A stretch of 64,000 nt of DNA, from assembly GCF_013327855.1 (NCBI RefSeq), contig NZ_JABUMX010000002.1, forward strand, positions 682,001 to 746,000. Reading direction: 5' to 3'. Made by a program: the position numbers and the translations under genes. The DNA is from Phyllobacterium pellucidum. Lineage in GTDB: Bacteria > Pseudomonadota > Alphaproteobacteria > Rhizobiales > Rhizobiaceae. Shown here in pieces: positions 9,097 to 18,169 of this stretch. How positions within the stretch are numbered: position 1 is the first letter of the stretch; each line of letters begins with the position of its first letter. Under the pieces are notes generated by a model. It did not search any database, had not been told where the DNA came from, and saw only the letters and a program-made list of their open reading frames with translations.

Positions 9097-9579
9097 ATGG
9101 CGACAGATCACACCCACGAACATGATCACCCCATCGATTGGCGCGAGCACGGCGTCAAGGTTATCCCCGGCGATTCTCTCGACCCGAACACCGCGCAGAC
9201 GCCTGGCATGAACCGCGCTGCAGCGATCGATCGGGCCCGGGCGGGGGCAGAGAAAATCTGGGCGGGTACCGTCACCATTCACGCCAATGCCAAGACCGGT
9301 GCACATCATCACGGCGACCTTGAAAGCATTATCTACGTGGTCAAAGGCCGTGCGCGCATGCGCTGGGGCGAGCGGCTGGAATATGTCGCCGAAGCCGGTC
9401 CGGGCGATTTCATTTTCGTGCCGCCTTACGTGCCGCATCAGGAAATCAATGCGAACGCGGACGAAACGCTGGAGTGCGTGGTGGTCCGCTCCGGTCAGGA
9501 GCCGATCGTGGTCAATCTCGACATCGATCCGGTGGAAAAACCGGAAGGGGTTGCATGGATCGATCCCATCCATCGCTGA
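9097..9579 (+). CDS. Cupin-domain protein
   Basis: 160 aa. Single cupin barrel with a first motif HANAKTGAHHHGDLESIIYV (several His and an acidic residue for a metal) and a second motif with PPYVPHQEINA. ATG at 9097 follows a GGAG site. Small cupins of this kind include metal-binding isomerases and dioxygenases, but nothing here fixes a reaction. It stands alone, convergent with the deformylase-like gene. Confidence 0.8.
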   Translation: MATDHTHEHDHPIDWREHGVKVIPGDSLDPNTAQTPGMNRAAAIDRARAGAEKIWAGTVTIHANAKTGAHHHGDLESIIYVVKGRARMRWGERLEYVAEAGPGDFIFVPPYVPHQEINANADETLECVVVRSGQEPIVVNLDIDPVEKPEGVAWIDPIHR

Positions 9580-9588
9580 GCGGCTGAA

Positions 9589-10086
9589 TCAGCCAAGCCG
9601 CTGCAACTTCTCGAACCGCTTGACGAGCCGCTCGCGTTTCAATCGCGACAGGCGGAAAATCCAGAACATGCCGTCCAACTGATCGATCTCATGCTGCAGG
9701 CAAGTGGCAAGCAGACCACTCGCCTCTTCGCTCAACATGTTCCCGGCGAGATCCTGATAGCGCGCGCGGATCGTGGCTGGTCGCTCGATCTCGTCCGAGA
9801 TGCCCGGCATCGACACACTGGCCTCCTCCCGCCGCGCAAGATCGCCTGACGACCATTCGATTTCCGGATTGATGTAGAAGCGCGGCCGACCGGACTCGAT
9901 CTCGATCACGACGAGACGCAGTGGCACGCCGACATGCGGTGCCGTGATGCCAATGCCGGGGGCAGCACGCATTATAGCGAGAAGGTCCTGCGCCAATTCT
10001 TGCGTTGCCTCGCCGAAATCTGCAATGCGGTCGGCGGGCCTTCGCAAGGCTGGATCAGGGAACGTCAGGATTGGCCGAATCGCCAT
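9589..10086 (-). CDS. Peptide deformylase-like protein with altered metal-binding residues
   Basis: 165 aa from ATG at 10086, chosen because GGAG lies 7 nt upstream; the frame extends to 10155. The fold is that of peptide deformylase: motif 1 reads APGIGITAPHVGV instead of GxGxAAxQ, motif 2 reads EEASVSMPG where EGCLS carries the metal-binding Cys, and motif 3 reads HEIDQLDG where the second metal His (HEIDH) is Gln. Two of three metal ligands are therefore replaced, so normal deformylation of N-formyl-Met is doubtful. Rhizobia often hold extra divergent def copies; its role is unknown. Confidence 0.8.
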   Translation of the reverse strand: MAIRPILTFPDPALRRPADRIADFGEATQELAQDLLAIMRAAPGIGITAPHVGVPLRLVVIEIESGRPRFYINPEIEWSSGDLARREEASVSMPGISDEIERPATIRARYQDLAGNMLSEEASGLLATCLQHEIDQLDGMFWIFRLSRLKRERLVKRFEKLQRLG

Positions 10087-10244
10087 GAACATGCTCCAAT
10101 GTGCGAACGCGACAGCGCGTCCATCCTGTTGCCTCAATTCCCGCCGAGGAAGCAAGCTTTACAAGCGTCGTCGCTACCGATAATCGACAAGGAAACCATG
10201 CGGCCATCCCTGCACTGTCGCGGAGGGCCCAACGAGGCGATTGA

Positions 10245-12434
10245 ATGCCCGCCAGCAAGACGATAACCAAGCCGCAGGTGCTGCCGCGAGGAGCCGTGAT
10301 CATGACGCTCCTCGTCCTTGCGACGATGATCGTCTCGTTCCTGGTCATGATGGGCATAACCAATATTTCGCCCACCAAACAGACGACCCAGCTGATCATT
10401 GCGGCCAATGCGGTATCGATTCTCGTCCTGATCTATTTGTCCTACGCGACGCTGAAGAAGCTCTTTCTGTTCAAGAGCAAGGCAAAGCACAACGACCTTC
10501 ACACCAATGTCGCGATGATCTTCGCCTTGATCGCCTCGATACCGTCGATCATCGTCGCCTGTTTCTCGCTCATCGTCCTCGACCAGCGAATGGATTCATG
10601 GATCAACAACCAGAACAACCAGATTATCGACATGTCCATCAAGGCGGCGCAGTCCTACACCGAGGACAACGCCCAAAGCCTGCTGACGACGACGCTTTCC
10701 ATGGTGATCGATCTCGACCAGCGCCGCATGCTCTACAGTCTCGACCGCGGCGCCTTTTCGGACTGGCTCACCTACGACGCCGGCCGCAACAATCTGCTCG
10801 GCGCGTCCCTGGTCAAATCGGATGGGGAGGTTGTGGTCGCGGCCAACCTCATCAACGATCATTCCCTGCCGGACGCCCCGATCGAGGCCCTGCGAAGTGC
10901 CGCGGGCGACAAGCCGGTTCTGATACCGCCGGGCGACACCAATCTTGTCGGCGCGGTGATCAAGACACATGCCCTGCCCGATCTTTACCTCTACACCATT
11001 CGCTCGGTCGATCGCTCTGCGCTCGAAAATATGCGGGTGATGACAGACAATAATGCCGAATACCAGGCGCTGGCGAGCAACCGGTCCACTACCCAGATCG
11101 CCTATGCCTTGCTGTACATCGAACTCACCCTGCTCTTGCTGCTCACCGCCGTGTGGAGCGGCATTGCTGTTGCCAATCGCGTCGTCCTGCCGATCCGCCA
11201 GCTGATCGGCGCTGCCGAAGACGTCGCGACCGGCAATTTCGACGTTTCCGTCCCCGTACGCGGTTCGGATGGCGATATCGGCTCTCTGTCGCACACGTTC
11301 AACAAGATGGTCGAGCAGTTGAAAACGCAACACAGCGACCTGATTTCGGCCAAGGACGAGATTGACGAGCGGCGGCGCTTTACGGAAGCGGTCCTATCGG
11401 GCGTTACCGCAGGCGTCATCAGCGTCAACAGCGAGGGGATCATCGCGGGTCTTAACCGTCCGGCCGAACAGATGTTGGCGGTCGACGCATCGCAGGCCGT
11501 TGGCCAGAGCCTCGGCCTTATCCTGCCGGAAATCGGCGCCGTCTTCGACGTGGCGCGGGATAATGGACGTTCATCCAGCCGCAAGCAGATCAGCATTACC
11601 CGCAGCGGCGTCGCGCGTTCGTTGAACGTACAGATCACGCGCGAAGACGCCGACATCAAGAACACCTCATATGTGGTGACGGTCGATGACATTACCGATC
11701 TCGTCGCCGCGCACCGCTCGTCCGCCTGGGCGGATGTAGCGCGCCGGATCGCCCACGAGATCAAGAATCCGCTGACGCCCATCCAGCTTTCGGCGGAACG
11801 CATCCGCCGTCGCTACGGCAAAGTCATTGTCGAGGATCGTGCGGTATTCGACCAATGCACCGAGACGATCATTCGCCAGGTTGGCGATATTGGTCGGATG
11901 GTCGATGAATTCTCCGAGTTTGCTCGTATGCCCAAGCCGCAGCTGGCGGCAACAGATATTCGCACTGTATTGCGCGATGCCTCGTTCCTCGTCGAGATCA
12001 GCAACAATCAGATCAAGTTCGAACATGAGATAGCCGACGAACCGCTGGTCGGCAATTTCGACAGCCGCCTGCTCGGCCAGGCATTTGGCAACATCATCAA
12101 GAATGCATCCGAGTCCATCGAGGCGGCGTTGCAATCCGGCGCTGTCGAGACCGGCTATATTCTCGTTCGCGCAAAGAGTGCAGGCGCTTCCATCACCGTC
12201 GAGGTGCTCGACAATGGCAAGGGCCTGCCCAGCGAGAACCGTCACCAGCTTTTGGAACCTTATGTGACGACGCGCGAAAAAGGGACCGGCCTCGGGCTCG
12301 CCATCGTCAAGAAGATCGTCGAGGACCATGGTGGGCATCTCGAAATGCTCGATGCGCCGGCTAATTTCCACGGCGGTCGGGGCGCCCTCGTGCGCATGGT
12401 TTTTCCGCGCCTGGCCGAGGCAGCTGCCGCCTGA
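10245..12434 (+). CDS. NtrY-like membrane sensor histidine kinase (orphan)
   Basis: 729 aa. The N-terminus has about three membrane segments (near residues 15-40, 45-65 and 85-110), then an extracytoplasmic region to about 285, another membrane segment, a HAMP domain, a PAS domain around 375-490, and HisKA/HATPase domains. The phospho-acceptor is H504 in RRIAHEIKNPLTP, with an N box NIIKNASES and G boxes DNGKGLP and GTGLGLAIVKK. Architecture matches NtrY of nitrogen/redox signalling, but no ntrX-type response regulator follows; the next 650 bp hold only a small ORF. Its partner must lie elsewhere. Confidence 0.88.
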   Translation: MPASKTITKPQVLPRGAVIMTLLVLATMIVSFLVMMGITNISPTKQTTQLIIAANAVSILVLIYLSYATLKKLFLFKSKAKHNDLHTNVAMIFALIASIPSIIVACFSLIVLDQRMDSWINNQNNQIIDMSIKAAQSYTEDNAQSLLTTTLSMVIDLDQRRMLYSLDRGAFSDWLTYDAGRNNLLGASLVKSDGEVVVAANLINDHSLPDAPIEALRSAAGDKPVLIPPGDTNLVGAVIKTHALPDLYLYTIRSVDRSALENMRVMTDNNAEYQALASNRSTTQIAYALLYIELTLLLLLTAVWSGIAVANRVVLPIRQLIGAAEDVATGNFDVSVPVRGSDGDIGSLSHTFNKMVEQLKTQHSDLISAKDEIDERRRFTEAVLSGVTAGVISVNSEGIIAGLNRPAEQMLAVDASQAVGQSLGLILPEIGAVFDVARDNGRSSSRKQISITRSGVARSLNVQITREDADIKNTSYVVTVDDITDLVAAHRSSAWADVARRIAHEIKNPLTPIQLSAERIRRRYGKVIVEDRAVFDQCTETIIRQVGDIGRMVDEFSEFARMPKPQLAATDIRTVLRDASFLVEISNNQIKFEHEIADEPLVGNFDSRLLGQAFGNIIKNASESIEAALQSGAVETGYILVRAKSAGASITVEVLDNGKGLPSENRHQLLEPYVTTREKGTGLGLAIVKKIVEDHGGHLEMLDAPANFHGGRGALVRMVFPRLAEAAAA

Positions 12435-12696
12435 AAACCGCCAATATCGGAATCTTTTCATTCGCTATCAAAATGTGATTATCGCCATTGCAACACAAAT
12501 TGAACGCCTAGATTGAAAGCGCTATAATCCGAAACGTTGAGACCGGAATGACGGAATTAAGCCTTCTGCCACGCCGGTTTGAGCAATGATCATGACAATT
12601 TGAAATACAAGCTGGAAGCCAAAATCAGCGGTGGTTGTTCGTGATTTTTTTGAGAACGGGCCGGTTAACCGGTTTTGCTCAGGAGGATACAGGGCG

Positions 12697-12804
12697 ATGA
12701 TGTTGCGGCATACAAAGGAAAACGGCGATATCGCCAATTGGATGACCTGCTCTATCTGCCTGTTCGGCGCTTTGGCAGTTGCAGCGATCATCCTCGCGAT
12801 TTGA
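12697..12804 (+). CDS. Possible small membrane protein, 35 aa
   Basis: Short frame ATG-TGA preceded by AGGAGG at 12681-12686. The product begins MMLRHTKENGD and ends in one hydrophobic helix (about residues 18-35). The ribosome site and single membrane segment support translation, but no family is recognised. It sits alone in a 658-bp gap between two kinase genes. Confidence 0.4.
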   Translation: MMLRHTKENGDIANWMTCSICLFGALAVAAIILAI

Positions 12805-13092
12805 TCTCCGGATAACGTCCGGTTGGCTTTCGTTGCGGCGCAAGTCGATTGCGCCTAACAAATTTGTGCGGGTCAGGTTTCCTTGGAGACTTGGCCCGTA
12901 TGGCTTTGTAGGCCGCGGCGCATTTGAATCTCGACCGATTTCGCTGCCCTCCAGACGTGCGATAAACCATTTTAATCGGTACGATTGATGGAACCAATGC
13001 AACCATAAATAGTTTAATGTGCGCGATTGACCGGAAGTCTGCTCTCCAGCATGCGCTTTCGCGACGAGACATAATGTTGAATTGGGGAAATC

Positions 13093-14490
13093 GTGGACAT
13101 TCCACAAAGCAATTTTGCGGCTTCTCTCGAAGCACTGCACGGATTGGACAGCTACAGCCGGGACTCGATCATCATGGAGTTGCCGGTGGCCGTGTATACG
13201 ACGGACAAGTCCGGCATCCTTACATTCTATAACAAGGCGGCGGCGGAACTTTGGGGCCGCATGCCTGAAATCGGCAAGGAACGCTGGTCTGGAGCGCTCC
13301 GCCTGTATTGGCCGGATGGAACGGCAATGCAGCACGATGAATGCCCCTTGGCGACTACCTTGCGCGAGGAGTGCGAGGTGCGCGACGTCGATGCCATCGC
13401 CGAGAGGCCCGATGGAAGCCGCATCGCTTTCATGCCGTTCCCTGTGCTGCTGCGCAACAAGCAAGGGGAGATTGTCGGCGCGCTCAATATGTTGCGCGAT
13501 ATCACTGAACAGAGACGTGATGAAGCGATGGCCGAACGCCTCGCCGCTATTGTTGAATCGTCCGACGATGCGATTATCAGCAAGGATCTTTCGGGCATGG
13601 TCACGACGTGGAACAAGGCGGCCGAGAGGATATTCGGCTACACCGCCGAAGACATGATCGGCCGATCTATCACGACAGTTATCCCGCCCGATCGGCTATA
13701 CGAAGAACCCGGCATTGTAGAGCGCGTACGCAACGGCCAGAGGATCGATCACTATGAGACAGTCCGGCAGCGCAAGGACGGCACGCGCATCCATGTCTCA
13801 CTCACTGTATCACCTGTAAAAAACGCTTCCGGACGCGTGGTCGGTGCATCGAAAATCGCCCGCGATATTACCGACAAGAAGGAGAGCGAAGAGCGGATTT
13901 TGATGTTGATGCGGGAGGTAAATCACCGCGTCAAAAATCAGTACGCCGTCATTCTTTCGATGATCCGCGAAACCAGCAGCCGGACCACCGATGTCGTCGA
14001 ATTCGAACAGCAGATCCGCGAGCGGATCATGGCACTTGCCCGGTCTCACGATTTGTTGGTTCACGCGACGTGGCGCGGAGCGACGCTTTCCGATCTTTTG
14101 CTTGAGCAGATCAAGCCTTTCGGCGACGAAAATCGGCTTACCATGACCGGACCGTCCATGGTTCTGCAACCCAACGCCGTCCAGTATCTCGGGATTGCAT
14201 TCCACGAACTGGCGACGAATTCTGCGAAATACGGCGTCTTCTCATCGGAAACCGGTGAGATCAATGTGGACTGGTTCGTTGGCGACGAGGGCAAGACCTT
14301 CTACCTCGCCTGGACCGAAACAGGCGGGCCACCGGTCAAGCTCGGCCGCACGCGCGGCTTTGGCAAGACGGTACTCGAGCGGATAACGCCCTTGTCGCTG
14401 GGCGGCGAAGGCATGCTCGAACAGTCCGTCAATCGCATTGTCTGGACAGTGCGTGCGCCCATGGAGAATATCCGGGCAGCTTCCGTCTAA
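13093..14490 (+). CDS. PAS-PAS HWE-family sensor histidine kinase
   Basis: 465 aa with no membrane segment. Two PAS domains (about 20-140 and 150-265) are followed by a HWE/HisKA_2-type kinase core: acceptor H278 in REVNHRVKNQYAVILSMI, an N-box region with HELATNSAKYG, and a WTETGGPP stretch near the C-terminus. HWE kinases are abundant in rhizobia and often act in light, redox or general stress signalling (PhyR/LovK type). The start is GTG at 13093. No response regulator is adjacent. Confidence 0.88.
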   Translation: MDIPQSNFAASLEALHGLDSYSRDSIIMELPVAVYTTDKSGILTFYNKAAAELWGRMPEIGKERWSGALRLYWPDGTAMQHDECPLATTLREECEVRDVDAIAERPDGSRIAFMPFPVLLRNKQGEIVGALNMLRDITEQRRDEAMAERLAAIVESSDDAIISKDLSGMVTTWNKAAERIFGYTAEDMIGRSITTVIPPDRLYEEPGIVERVRNGQRIDHYETVRQRKDGTRIHVSLTVSPVKNASGRVVGASKIARDITDKKESEERILMLMREVNHRVKNQYAVILSMIRETSSRTTDVVEFEQQIRERIMALARSHDLLVHATWRGATLSDLLLEQIKPFGDENRLTMTGPSMVLQPNAVQYLGIAFHELATNSAKYGVFSSETGEINVDWFVGDEGKTFYLAWTETGGPPVKLGRTRGFGKTVLERITPLSLGGEGMLEQSVNRIVWTVRAPMENIRAASV

Positions 14491-14582
14491 CCAGGCGTCT
14501 TCACCCCTTTTGATTAGGTCGGCACGCTGGAAAGAGGTTGTGGGCGCGTGTATCCTCCGCTGCACAAAAATGGGGGACTACA

Positions 14583-14978
14583 ATGCCGAATATTTCTCAA
14601 CTCTTCTTCAAGTCTGCCGTCATCTGGTTGCTGATTGGCATAGCCGCCGGCCTGCAGATGGGAATGTCGGGCAATCACACGGTGATCGCGGCCCACGCCC
14701 ACATCAACCTGCTCGGATGGGTCACGAGCGCCATTTTCGGCGGTTACTACGCACTCAATCCGGCCAAGGCAGCCAAGCGATTGGCCTTCGTCCATTATGC
14801 CGTTTACATGCTCGGCCTTATCGTGATGCTGCCGTCGCTTTACTTCATGGAGCGTGGCAACATGCAGCTTGAGCCGTTGGTCGGGATAGGTTCGATGGTT
14901 ACTTTCCTCGGTGTCCTGATCTTCGCGGTCGTGATGTTCTCGCGCGAGAGCGTGGCGGTCCGCCAGGCCCGCGCTTGA
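14583..14978 (+). CDS. Small integral membrane protein with heme-copper-oxidase-like HxHxN motif
   Basis: 131 aa from ATG at 14583, with GGGGGA just upstream. Four hydrophobic helices are visible. Helix 2 contains AHAHINLLGWVTSAIFGGYY, which resembles the heme-ligand helix of NorB/CcoN-type oxidase subunit I. The protein is far too short to be a complete oxidase. Related small rhizobial proteins are usually left as hypothetical or loosely called cytochrome oxidase subunit. A heme-binding or membrane redox role is possible but unproven. Confidence 0.75.
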   Translation: MPNISQLFFKSAVIWLLIGIAAGLQMGMSGNHTVIAAHAHINLLGWVTSAIFGGYYALNPAKAAKRLAFVHYAVYMLGLIVMLPSLYFMERGNMQLEPLVGIGSMVTFLGVLIFAVVMFSRESVAVRQARA

Positions 14979-14993
14979 GAAAGTCGGATCGGC

Positions 14994-15503
14994 TCAGGCC
15001 GGTCCGACGGATTTGCCGATCTCATCGACATGATGCTGGATGCTGAGCCGATCCAGTGACGCAAGCGGAAGATTGACGAATATCTTCAGGCGCCGGTCGA
15101 GTTCGCTCATCATGCGGCTGAACGCCTGCTTGCGCTCCCAGGGTTCGTCCTCGGACAGGAGCGGGTCCGGGCATTCCCAGTGCGCAGTCACGGGGACGCC
15201 CGGCCATTCGGGCATGGCTTCGCCATGGGCGCCATCATGCAGGGTGAAAACGAAATCGAGTTCACGGGCTCCTTCCAGCCCAAACTCGCTATAATGCTTG
15301 GGACGCAGGCCCTCGACCGAAAAGCCCGTCTGCTCGAGCAATTCGCGCGCTTCAGGGTTTATTTCGACATCAGGATCCGTTCCGGCGCTGTAGGCGACGA
15401 AATGCGGCTTGCCCAGCCGGTTGAGCAGTGTCTCGGCAACGACGCCCCTGACCGAATCGCGATGCGAAAGAAACAAGACATGAAATACTTTATCGTCGCC
15501 CAT
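14994..15503 (-). CDS. Low-molecular-weight phosphatase/ArsC-like protein lacking the catalytic Cys
   Basis: 169 aa. The N-terminal beta strand and P-loop align with LMW protein tyrosine phosphatases and thioredoxin-type arsenate reductases, but the CX5R nucleophile is Ser: LFLSHRDSVRG instead of LFLCxxNxxRS. The Arg is kept, and the DP loop appears as ECPDP. Without the Cys, ordinary phosphatase or arsenate reductase chemistry should fail. It may bind a phosphorylated or oxyanion ligand. No arsenic genes are nearby; it is convergent with the small membrane protein gene. Confidence 0.78.
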   Translation of the reverse strand: MGDDKVFHVLFLSHRDSVRGVVAETLLNRLGKPHFVAYSAGTDPDVEINPEARELLEQTGFSVEGLRPKHYSEFGLEGARELDFVFTLHDGAHGEAMPEWPGVPVTAHWECPDPLLSEDEPWERKQAFSRMMSELDRRLKIFVNLPLASLDRLSIQHHVDEIGKSVGPA

Positions 15504-15775
15504 CGCTCACTCTCTCCAAATAAAATGCGCGTAGTGCGTATCATGCTGCAGTAATGTGACAGCCGTTCAACAACGGCCAGCGCTGCGATCGCACGTCACC
15601 GGAGCCATGTTTGTAGCCCCCCAAACCGCCTGATCGGATCGGACAACGGTTCAACGCCGCGGTTTTTTAATTGCTGCGTTCAGGTTGGTGTCAGGAAACC
15701 AGTGAATGCCCCTCCTTTCGAAGAGCCTGGACAGAACCGGCTCGCGCATCAACCAGGAGTGCGGGGTAGTTCACC

Positions 15776-17416
15776 TTGTCAGTTACAACGCGTCAATTCG
15801 ACAGACGTCTTGCACGTCCGAAAATCGGAAGCGTTCCGCTCACTATCATAACCGCGGTGTTTATTCTCGCGTCCGCGAACTGGACGTTCTGGGAGAAATC
15901 GGCTGCCTATTTGCACGGTCAGCCGGCCGCCCTCGCATTTCTGGTCGTTGGCATCGCTTGTGGATATGTAGCGCTCTTTCTCGCCTTCTCGGTCAAGTTC
16001 GTCATCAAGCCTGCCCTGATCTTCTTCGTGGTCGTCAGCGCGCTTGGCGCCTGGTTCATGGATCACTACGGCGTCATAATTGACGTCGAAATGCTGCAAA
16101 GCGCCGTGGATACCACCAATGCGGAGGCCGGCCATTTTCTGAACATTCCGTTTGTCGTTCATATGATCACATGTGCGTTGATCCCCTCGGCAATCATCGC
16201 CTGGCCGCGTATTGTACATCGACCCTATCTTCAGAAATTGAAGTGGAACCTTGCGGTCATCGTGCCTGCGCTCCTCGTTCTGGGCGTCGCGGCCCTGATC
16301 AATGCCAGCACCTACATGTCGCTGATACGTGAACACCGGGATTGGTTCGGAACGCTCAATCCGCTCGCCCCGATCGTGAACACCGTGAAGCTTGCCATCC
16401 GGGAAACCAAGGACAACAACATTATTGTCAAGCCGCTTGGCCAGGACGCGCACGTGGTTGGGCCGGCCGCCGGCACGCGCAAGCCGCGCGTCACCATAGT
16501 CATTGCCGGCGAAACCGCGCGCGCCGAGAGCTTTTCGCTTGGCGGCTATGGCCCAGATACCAATCCGGAACTCGCCAGGCAGGACATCACCTATTTCAGC
16601 GATACGTCGAGCTGTGGCACGATTACGTCGGTTTCGCTGCCCTGCATGTTCTCGCAATTTACCCGCAAGGAATATACGCATCAGAAGGGCATCGAGAACG
16701 AGAACCTTGTCGACGTACTGACGCACGCGGGCATCAATGTCGAATGGTGGGACAATAATACGGGCGACAAGGGCGTGGCGGCCCGCATCAAATCCCAACA
16801 ATTGTTCAAGTCGGATGATCCGAAATTCTGCAAGGGCGGCGAATGCCTCGACGCGATCTTCCTCGACCGCCTCGATGCGTGGCTCGACAGCGTCAAGACC
16901 GACTCGGTGCTCGTCATGCACCAGTTGGGCAGCCACGGCCCCGCCTACTATCTCCGCTATCCGGATGAGTTCCGGCGCTTCACGCCGGACTGCAGGACCG
17001 CCGAATTTGCCACATGCTCGCGCGAAGAAATCATCAATGCCTATGACAACTCAATCCTTTACACCGATCATTTGCTGTCCACAGTGATCGACCGGCTCAA
17101 GTCGCGGGAGACACAAATTTCACCGTCCATGATCTACATGTCCGACCATGGCGAATCGACCGGCGAGTTCGGCCTCTATTTGCACGGCGCGCCCTATATC
17201 GTCGCGCCGTCACAGCAGACCCATGTTCCCTACGTATTGTGGCTCGGCAAGGACGAGAAGGCGCAGATCGACGGCGCGTGCTTGCAGAGCGAGGCGGTGA
17301 AGAAGCAATCGCACGACAACCTCTTCCACACGGTGCTCGGGATGATGCATGTCGAGACGTCGGTCCATGACAACGACCTCGATACGCTCGCCCCCTGTCG
17401 CAGCGGAACGAGTTGA
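15776..17416 (+). CDS. eptA: Phosphoethanolamine-lipid A transferase, EptA-like
   Basis: 546 aa inner-membrane enzyme with about five N-terminal membrane helices and a periplasmic sulfatase-fold domain. Catalytic features are present: E246 in IAGETARAESFSLGGYG, nucleophile T282 in SSCGTITSVSLPCMFS, D457 and H458 in MSDHGEST, and H483. The family moves phosphoethanolamine from phosphatidylethanolamine to lipid A, which lowers cationic peptide binding. The start is TTG at 15776, with only a weak ribosome site. A response regulator and sensor kinase follow directly, as in eptA-pmrAB arrangements. Substrate specificity (lipid A versus another glycan) is inferred. Confidence 0.88.
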   Translation: MSVTTRQFDRRLARPKIGSVPLTIITAVFILASANWTFWEKSAAYLHGQPAALAFLVVGIACGYVALFLAFSVKFVIKPALIFFVVVSALGAWFMDHYGVIIDVEMLQSAVDTTNAEAGHFLNIPFVVHMITCALIPSAIIAWPRIVHRPYLQKLKWNLAVIVPALLVLGVAALINASTYMSLIREHRDWFGTLNPLAPIVNTVKLAIRETKDNNIIVKPLGQDAHVVGPAAGTRKPRVTIVIAGETARAESFSLGGYGPDTNPELARQDITYFSDTSSCGTITSVSLPCMFSQFTRKEYTHQKGIENENLVDVLTHAGINVEWWDNNTGDKGVAARIKSQQLFKSDDPKFCKGGECLDAIFLDRLDAWLDSVKTDSVLVMHQLGSHGPAYYLRYPDEFRRFTPDCRTAEFATCSREEIINAYDNSILYTDHLLSTVIDRLKSRETQISPSMIYMSDHGESTGEFGLYLHGAPYIVAPSQQTHVPYVLWLGKDEKAQIDGACLQSEAVKKQSHDNLFHTVLGMMHVETSVHDNDLDTLAPCRSGTS

Positions 17417-17497
17417 CCGAGGGCAGCAGCCCAAAACTTGACTTGAAAAGGTTTCCCGCGCGGTCGATCCTGTGAGCAGGAAAAATCGCAGAAGGGA

Positions 17498-18169
17498 ATG
17501 AGGCATTTGCGGGTCCTTCTTGTTGAAGACGACGCGACTCTCGGGGCGGCCGTGCGCGACCACGTGATGCACGGCAATCACGCCGTCGACTGGATGCAGC
17601 ATCTGGAAGACGCAAAGGTGTCGATGCGCGTAACGAACTACGATCTCGTGCTCCTGGACATCAGACTACCGGACGGGAACGGGGTCGATTTCCTGACAGA
17701 GCTCAGGGCCAACGGCGACGCGACGCCGGTGATAATCCTTACGGCGCACGACCAGATTTCCGAGCGTATCCGCGGACTCAACGCCGGCGCAGACGACTAT
17801 CTCGTCAAACCCTTCAATCTCGATGAATTGACGGCGCGCATGCATGCCGTGGCGCGGCGCCATTCCGGACGCCCCGACGAGGTCATACGGCTCGGCTCGC
17901 TGCACATTCACATCGCCGACCGCAGGGTGACCTCGGCCAACCAGGAGATTACGCTTTCAGGGCGGGAATGGGCGGTGCTCGAACGGCTGCTTGCCCGCAT
18001 TGGCGCCATCGTTTCAAAAGCGCAGATCGAAGAAACGCTCTATGCGTTCGGCTGGGAAATCGAAAGCAATACCGTCGAAGTCTATATCAGCCGCCTGCGC
18101 AAGAAGCTCGGGCGGCAATATGTGGCAACTGTGCGGGGCGTCGGCTACCGGATTGAAGGTCGCACATGA
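17498..18169 (+). CDS. OmpR-family response regulator, PmrA-like
   Basis: 223 aa. Receiver domain with phosphorylation site D54 (LVLLDIRLPDGNG), acidic pocket EDD at 10-12 and K104 in YLVKPFN, then a winged-helix DNA-binding domain of OmpR type ending in YVATVRGVGYRIE. It overlaps the following sensor kinase gene by 4 bp. Downstream of the phosphoethanolamine transferase, it probably controls that gene in response to envelope signals, by analogy with PmrAB. Confidence 0.92.
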   Translation: MRHLRVLLVEDDATLGAAVRDHVMHGNHAVDWMQHLEDAKVSMRVTNYDLVLLDIRLPDGNGVDFLTELRANGDATPVIILTAHDQISERIRGLNAGADDYLVKPFNLDELTARMHAVARRHSGRPDEVIRLGSLHIHIADRRVTSANQEITLSGREWAVLERLLARIGAIVSKAQIEETLYAFGWEIESNTVEVYISRLRKKLGRQYVATVRGVGYRIEGRT

